This document shows, in pieces, positions 60,844 to 64,000 of a stretch of 64,000 bases of DNA. This stretch comes from PFJX01 sp964466195 (GTDB taxonomy: Bacteria; Pseudomonadota; Gammaproteobacteria; Burkholderiales; Thiobacillaceae). Numbering within the stretch: the first letter of the stretch is position 1; every line of letters begins with the position of its first letter. The DNA is taken from positions 1 to 64,000 of the forward strand of contig CAYXMQ010000008.1 of NCBI GenBank assembly GCA_964466195.1, written 5' to 3'. A model generated the notes under the pieces. The model ran no database searches. It worked only from the letters and a program-made list of their open reading frames with translations, and had not been told where the DNA came from. The translations under genes were made by a program, and so were the position numbers.

Positions 60844-60870
60844 GCGTCGATCTGCGACGCTCGGGCCGGC

Positions 60871-61482
60871 TCAGGCGAGTAAATTGCCCAGCAGCTGCGC
60901 CTGGCGTTGCAGCTGGCTCGGCAACAACAGGCGCTGCGCGCGGGCAATGGCCAGCAAATCGGCTAGCGCCGTTTCGAACTGGTCGTTGATCACGAGATAG
61001 TCGAACTCAAGCGCATGTGAGATATCTTCGCGCGCGGCCGCCATGCGTTTGGCAATGACTTCTGCACTGTCGGTGCCGCGGCCGTCCAGTCTGCGCTGCA
61101 ATTCCGCCAGCGAGGGCGGCAAAATGAATATCGATAAGGCCGCCGGCATCAGCTTGCGGACCTGGCCCGCTCCTTGCCAGTCTATCTCGAGCAGGATGTC
61201 GCGCCCGGCGGCCATTTCGTTTTCTATCCAACGTTGCGAAGTGCCGTAGTAATTGCCGTAAACCTCGGCGCTTTCGAGGAATTCGCCGTTTCCGAGGCGC
61301 TCCTGAAAGGCTGCGCGGCTGATGAAGTGATAGTGCACCCCATCCACTTCGCCCGCTCGCGGCGCACGCGTCGTATAGGAAACCGACAGGCCTATGCTGG
61401 TGTCCCGTTCCAGCCAAGCAGTCACCAGACTGGATTTGCCCGCGCCGGACGGGGCTGAAACGATGAATAGATTGCCGCTCAT
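60871..61482 (-). CDS. gmk: Guanylate kinase
   Basis: Phosphorylates GMP to GDP. The 203-residue protein has the P-loop SAPSGAGKSS (residues 8-17) and the family motif SYTTRAPRAGEVDGVHYHF. It follows yicC on the same strand (15 bp), the usual neighbour in betaproteobacteria. Confidence 0.95.
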   Translation of the reverse strand: MSGNLFIVSAPSGAGKSSLVTAWLERDTSIGLSVSYTTRAPRAGEVDGVHYHFISRAAFQERLGNGEFLESAEVYGNYYGTSQRWIENEMAAGRDILLEIDWQGAGQVRKLMPAALSIFILPPSLAELQRRLDGRGTDSAEVIAKRMAAAREDISHALEFDYLVINDQFETALADLLAIARAQRLLLPSQLQRQAQLLGNLLA

Positions 61483-61497
61483 GCTTGCAAGTCCTTG

Positions 61498-62439
61498 TTA
61501 TTCGATGTTTTGAATCTGTTCGCGCATCTGTTCGATCAAGACTTTCAATTCGACCGATGTTTGCGTGAGTTCCAACGAAGCCGATTTGGAACCGAGAGTG
61601 TTGGCCTCGCGGTTGAGTTCCTGCATCAGGAAATCGAGCCGCTTGCCCGCCGCGCCGCCGGCGTTGAGCGCGCGCGTGACTTCATCGAGATGCGTCACCA
61701 GGCGATCAAGCTCTTCATCAATGTCGATTTTTTGGGCGAACAGAATGACTTCTTGATTGATGCGGTCGCGCTCGTGCTCGCCGAGGCTGCTTGGCAGCAG
61801 TTCCTCCAGGCGCTTGCTGAGCTTTTCCCGATAGGCGGCGACGATCGCTGCGGTGCGTGGGCGGAGGCGTTCGACATGGCGGCGTATGCCGGCGACACGT
61901 TCGAGGATCACCGCTTTCAGCTTGTCGCCTTCGCGTGCGCGGCTGGCATTGAATTGCGCCAGTGCGCTGTGCATCAACTTCAGCGCGGCGGCATGCAAGG
62001 CCGGCAGGTCGGGCGCGGTATCACCCAGCATACCGGGCCAGCGCAGGATTTCCTGTACGGCGAGTTCGCGCGCCTGCGGGAAAGCCGCTAACGCCGCGCG
62101 TGATAGCTCTTGCAGCTGGCTCAGCAATGGCGCATTGAGATTGCCGGGCAGGGCGGCATCTTCACGTAAGGTGAAATTCACGCGGCATTCCAGCTTGCCG
62201 CGTTTGACCTGTTCGCCGATGTTCGCGCGCAAAGTCGGTTCGAGCGCACGGAAGTCCTCGCTCATGCGGAAGGTGAGGTCGAGAAAGCGTGAGTTGACTG
62301 CGCGTAGTTCGAGCGACAATTGTCCGCTCGGCAAATCGGCCGTATCGACCGCATAGCCGGTCATGCTGCGCAAGGTCGCGTCCGCGGCGGGGCGTACTTG
62401 TTTGTCCTGTTGATGCGTTTCCTGCAGGGTTTCCTTCAT
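61498..62439 (-). CDS. yicC: YicC-family endoribonuclease
   Basis: YicC-like RNase of the DUF1732 family. The product (313 residues from ATG 62439) has the SMTGYA start motif near residue 26, the VNSRFLDLTFR segment and the C-terminal MREQIQNIE. It carries a longer N-terminus than the E. coli form (which starts just before SMTGFA), so the true start might be further in, but no other ATG precedes the motif closely. Confidence 0.88.
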   Translation of the reverse strand: MKETLQETHQQDKQVRPAADATLRSMTGYAVDTADLPSGQLSLELRAVNSRFLDLTFRMSEDFRALEPTLRANIGEQVKRGKLECRVNFTLREDAALPGNLNAPLLSQLQELSRAALAAFPQARELAVQEILRWPGMLGDTAPDLPALHAAALKLMHSALAQFNASRAREGDKLKAVILERVAGIRRHVERLRPRTAAIVAAYREKLSKRLEELLPSSLGEHERDRINQEVILFAQKIDIDEELDRLVTHLDEVTRALNAGGAAGKRLDFLMQELNREANTLGSKSASLELTQTSVELKVLIEQMREQIQNIE

Positions 62440-62518
62440 GGCGGCCACGATCTTGGTTATCCTTCGATGATTATTGCTCTCAGCGCAGTTTACTCTGCCG
62501 AAATATTGCTTCCCACAT

Positions 62519-63457
62519 ATGGCTGCTCAAACCACTGAACCCCTGTCGCACGGCTATCACCTCGGCGAATACATCATCGATCGCCGGATCGGGGGGGGCG
62601 GTTTTTCACTGGTCTATCTCGGTTTTGACGTCAATGGCCAACCGGTGGCGATCAAGGAATATCTGCCGGGCGGCGTCGTCAAGCGCGGCGAACAGGGCAC
62701 GGTGCATCCGGTCTCGGTCGACAAGGAATCATCCTTTCGCTACGGCATGAAATGCTTCTTCGAAGAGGGGCGTTCACTGGCCAACATCCGCCATCCGAAC
62801 GTGGTCAAGGTGGTCAATTTCTTCCGCGCCAACGACACCGTTTACATGGTGATGAAGTACGAACAGGGTAAAACCCTGCAGCGCCATATCGTCGGCCATG
62901 AAGAGCCGATGCGGGAAACCTTCCTGCGCCGGGTCTTCATCCAGTTGCTCAACGGATTACGTGAGGTGCATGCGCACAAGATATTGCATCTGGATATCAA
63001 GCCTTCGAACATCTACATCCGCGCGGACGGTTCGCCGGTGCTGATCGATTTCGGCGCTGCCCGCCATGCCTTGTCGCAGGACTTCATGTCCTCGCCGATG
63101 TACACCCCGGGGTTTGCCGCCCCTGAGCAATACAAGCAGCGTGATCGGCTGGGGCCGTGGACGGATATCTACAGCGTCGGCGCCACCATGTACGCCTGCA
63201 TTACCAAAGGACCGCCGCAGCCCGCGGATGAGCGCCAGGAAAAGGACAAACTGATGCCTCTGGCCAAGTCTCATGCCGGCATCTATTCGAAGGGCTTGCT
63301 CGAATTGGTCGACTCCATGCTGCGCCTGAACTACACCGAGCGGCCGCAGAGCGTCTTCTTTGTACAGAAGCAGCTCATCAACATGGCGCAAGCCGCACGC
63401 ATGCAAAAGCCCACCCTGTTCTCGCTGATCAAAGAAAGACTTACCCGAGAATTATGA
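62519..63457 (+). CDS. Hanks-type Ser/Thr protein kinase
   Basis: A 312-residue cytoplasmic kinase. Gly loop IGGGGFSLVYLG, catalytic lysine VAIKEYLP, catalytic loop HLDIKPSN (HxD present, but Leu instead of the usual Arg, so a non-RD kinase), DFGAA and AAPEQY. No transmembrane or sensor segment is visible. ATG 62519 chosen over an open frame to 62474. Its stop overlaps the next gene (ATGA), which encodes a PP2C phosphatase, a typical kinase/phosphatase pair. Confidence 0.9.
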   Translation: MAAQTTEPLSHGYHLGEYIIDRRIGGGGFSLVYLGFDVNGQPVAIKEYLPGGVVKRGEQGTVHPVSVDKESSFRYGMKCFFEEGRSLANIRHPNVVKVVNFFRANDTVYMVMKYEQGKTLQRHIVGHEEPMRETFLRRVFIQLLNGLREVHAHKILHLDIKPSNIYIRADGSPVLIDFGAARHALSQDFMSSPMYTPGFAAPEQYKQRDRLGPWTDIYSVGATMYACITKGPPQPADERQEKDKLMPLAKSHAGIYSKGLLELVDSMLRLNYTERPQSVFFVQKQLINMAQAARMQKPTLFSLIKERLTREL

Positions 63458-64000
63458 AATACGTTGTCTATCAGGCTAGTCGGCGCGGCGGGCGCCAGTA
63501 CAACGAAGATCGGGTCGCCTATGCCTATACGCCGGAGGCGCTGCTCATGGTATTGGCCGATGGCATGGGCGGGCATAGCAACGGCGAAATCGCGTCGCAA
63601 TTGACCGTTCAGGTCATTTCCAGTTTGTTTCAAGCGCGCGCCAAGCCGGTGTTGCCGGATATGAGCAGTTTCCTGCTCGACGGCATTTACGCTGCGCATG
63701 ACGCCATCAACGAATATGCGTTGCGTAAACGCATGTCAGACCCGCCTCGCACGACCTGCGTCGTCTGTGTCGTGCAGAAGGGGATGGCATGCTGGGCGCA
63801 TGTCGGCGATTCGCGCCTCTACCATTTCAGCCGCCGCGACACCTTATTCCGCACGCATGACCATTCCGCCGTACAGCAATTGTTCGATGATGGCGTGATA
63901 TCCGAGGCGGAGATGGGCACCCATCCCGACCGCAACAAGCTGTACAACTCGGTGGGCGGCTACATGCTGCCGGATATCGAACTCGACCAGCCGGTCAAAC
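63454..64000 (+). CDS. PP2C-family Ser/Thr phosphatase (truncated by window end)
   Basis: The first 182 residues of a PP2C/Stp1-type phosphatase. It has NEDRV, the metal-binding LADGMGGHSNGE and AHVGDSRLYHF motifs. The start overlaps the kinase stop (ATGA). The C-terminal end lies outside the window. Likely reverses the kinase reaction, as is common in type VI secretion or other regulatory clusters (inference). Confidence 0.88.
   Translation, partial: MKYVVYQASRRGGRQYNEDRVAYAYTPEALLMVLADGMGGHSNGEIASQLTVQVISSLFQARAKPVLPDMSSFLLDGIYAAHDAINEYALRKRMSDPPRTTCVVCVVQKGMACWAHVGDSRLYHFSRRDTLFRTHDHSAVQQLFDDGVISEAEMGTHPDRNKLYNSVGGYMLPDIELDQPVK

Noticed and set aside
60844..60860. Hairpin GCGTCG/CGACGC between cysG and gmk as terminator
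   Set aside because: Six-bp stem with no T-tract on either strand; too weak to call.

Overview
The window looks like a chromosome segment of a sulfur-oxidising betaproteobacterium, probably a Nitrosomonadales/Gallionellales-type chemolithotroph. Three things support this. There is a full oxidative-type dsr locus (dsrL between dsrK and dsrJ, plus dsrEFH and dsrN). EF-P carries Arg32 and sits next to earP. The glyQ-glyS-gmhB-plsC and glnB-nadE neighbourhoods are typical of the group. The species assignment is inference; no rRNA gene is present.

Layout. 0.4-6.2 kb: glyQ, glyS, a degenerate GGDEF membrane protein, gmhB and plsC, mostly joined by ATGA stop/start overlaps. 6.2-10.4 kb: a Wolinella-type frdCAB (diheme fumarate reductase/succinate dehydrogenase) coupled to a YgjP-like metallopeptidase. 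10.4-15.2 kb, minus strand: a heme-motif GGDEF/EAL protein and a histidine kinase/response-regulator-TPR pair. 15.2-17.9 kb: hemW and two TPM-domain genes. 17.9-20.1 kb, minus: efp, earP and a small cytochrome c. 20.1-23.3 kb, minus: a chemoreceptor, murI and queG. 23.3-25.1 kb: tsaE and amiC. 25.1-34.6 kb, minus: a DUF302 protein, glnB, nadE, a heme-motif chemoreceptor, hrpA and a CbiM-like membrane protein. 34.9-42.5 kb: a PhnD-GAF-HD-GYP signalling protein, a HAD phosphatase, a cupin (minus) and a dctPQM TRAP transporter.

42.5-61 kb is the centre of interest. A leftward operon holds a 79-aa protein, an orphan Cas6/Cmx6-like protein, a DsrC-like protein without either functional cysteine (RspA type), a rhodanese, a 194-aa protein of unknown family and a TauD-like dioxygenase. 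It diverges from a rightward dsrA-B-E-F-H-C-M-K-L-J-O-P operon. A strong terminator follows dsrP, then come dsrN, dsrR and cysG. CysG makes siroheme, DsrN amidates it for DsrAB, DsrEFH and DsrC relay sulfur, DsrMKJOP links the process to the membrane, and DsrL couples it to pyridine nucleotide. The divergent spacer holds clustered inverted repeats, and several hairpins lie between dsr genes. 60.9-64 kb: gmk, yicC, then a Ser/Thr kinase overlapping a PP2C phosphatase that is cut by the window end.

No tRNA, rRNA, IS element, phage gene or CRISPR array was seen. The most promising unexplained element is the Cas6-like/RspA/79-aa group divergent from dsr together with the hairpins around it.
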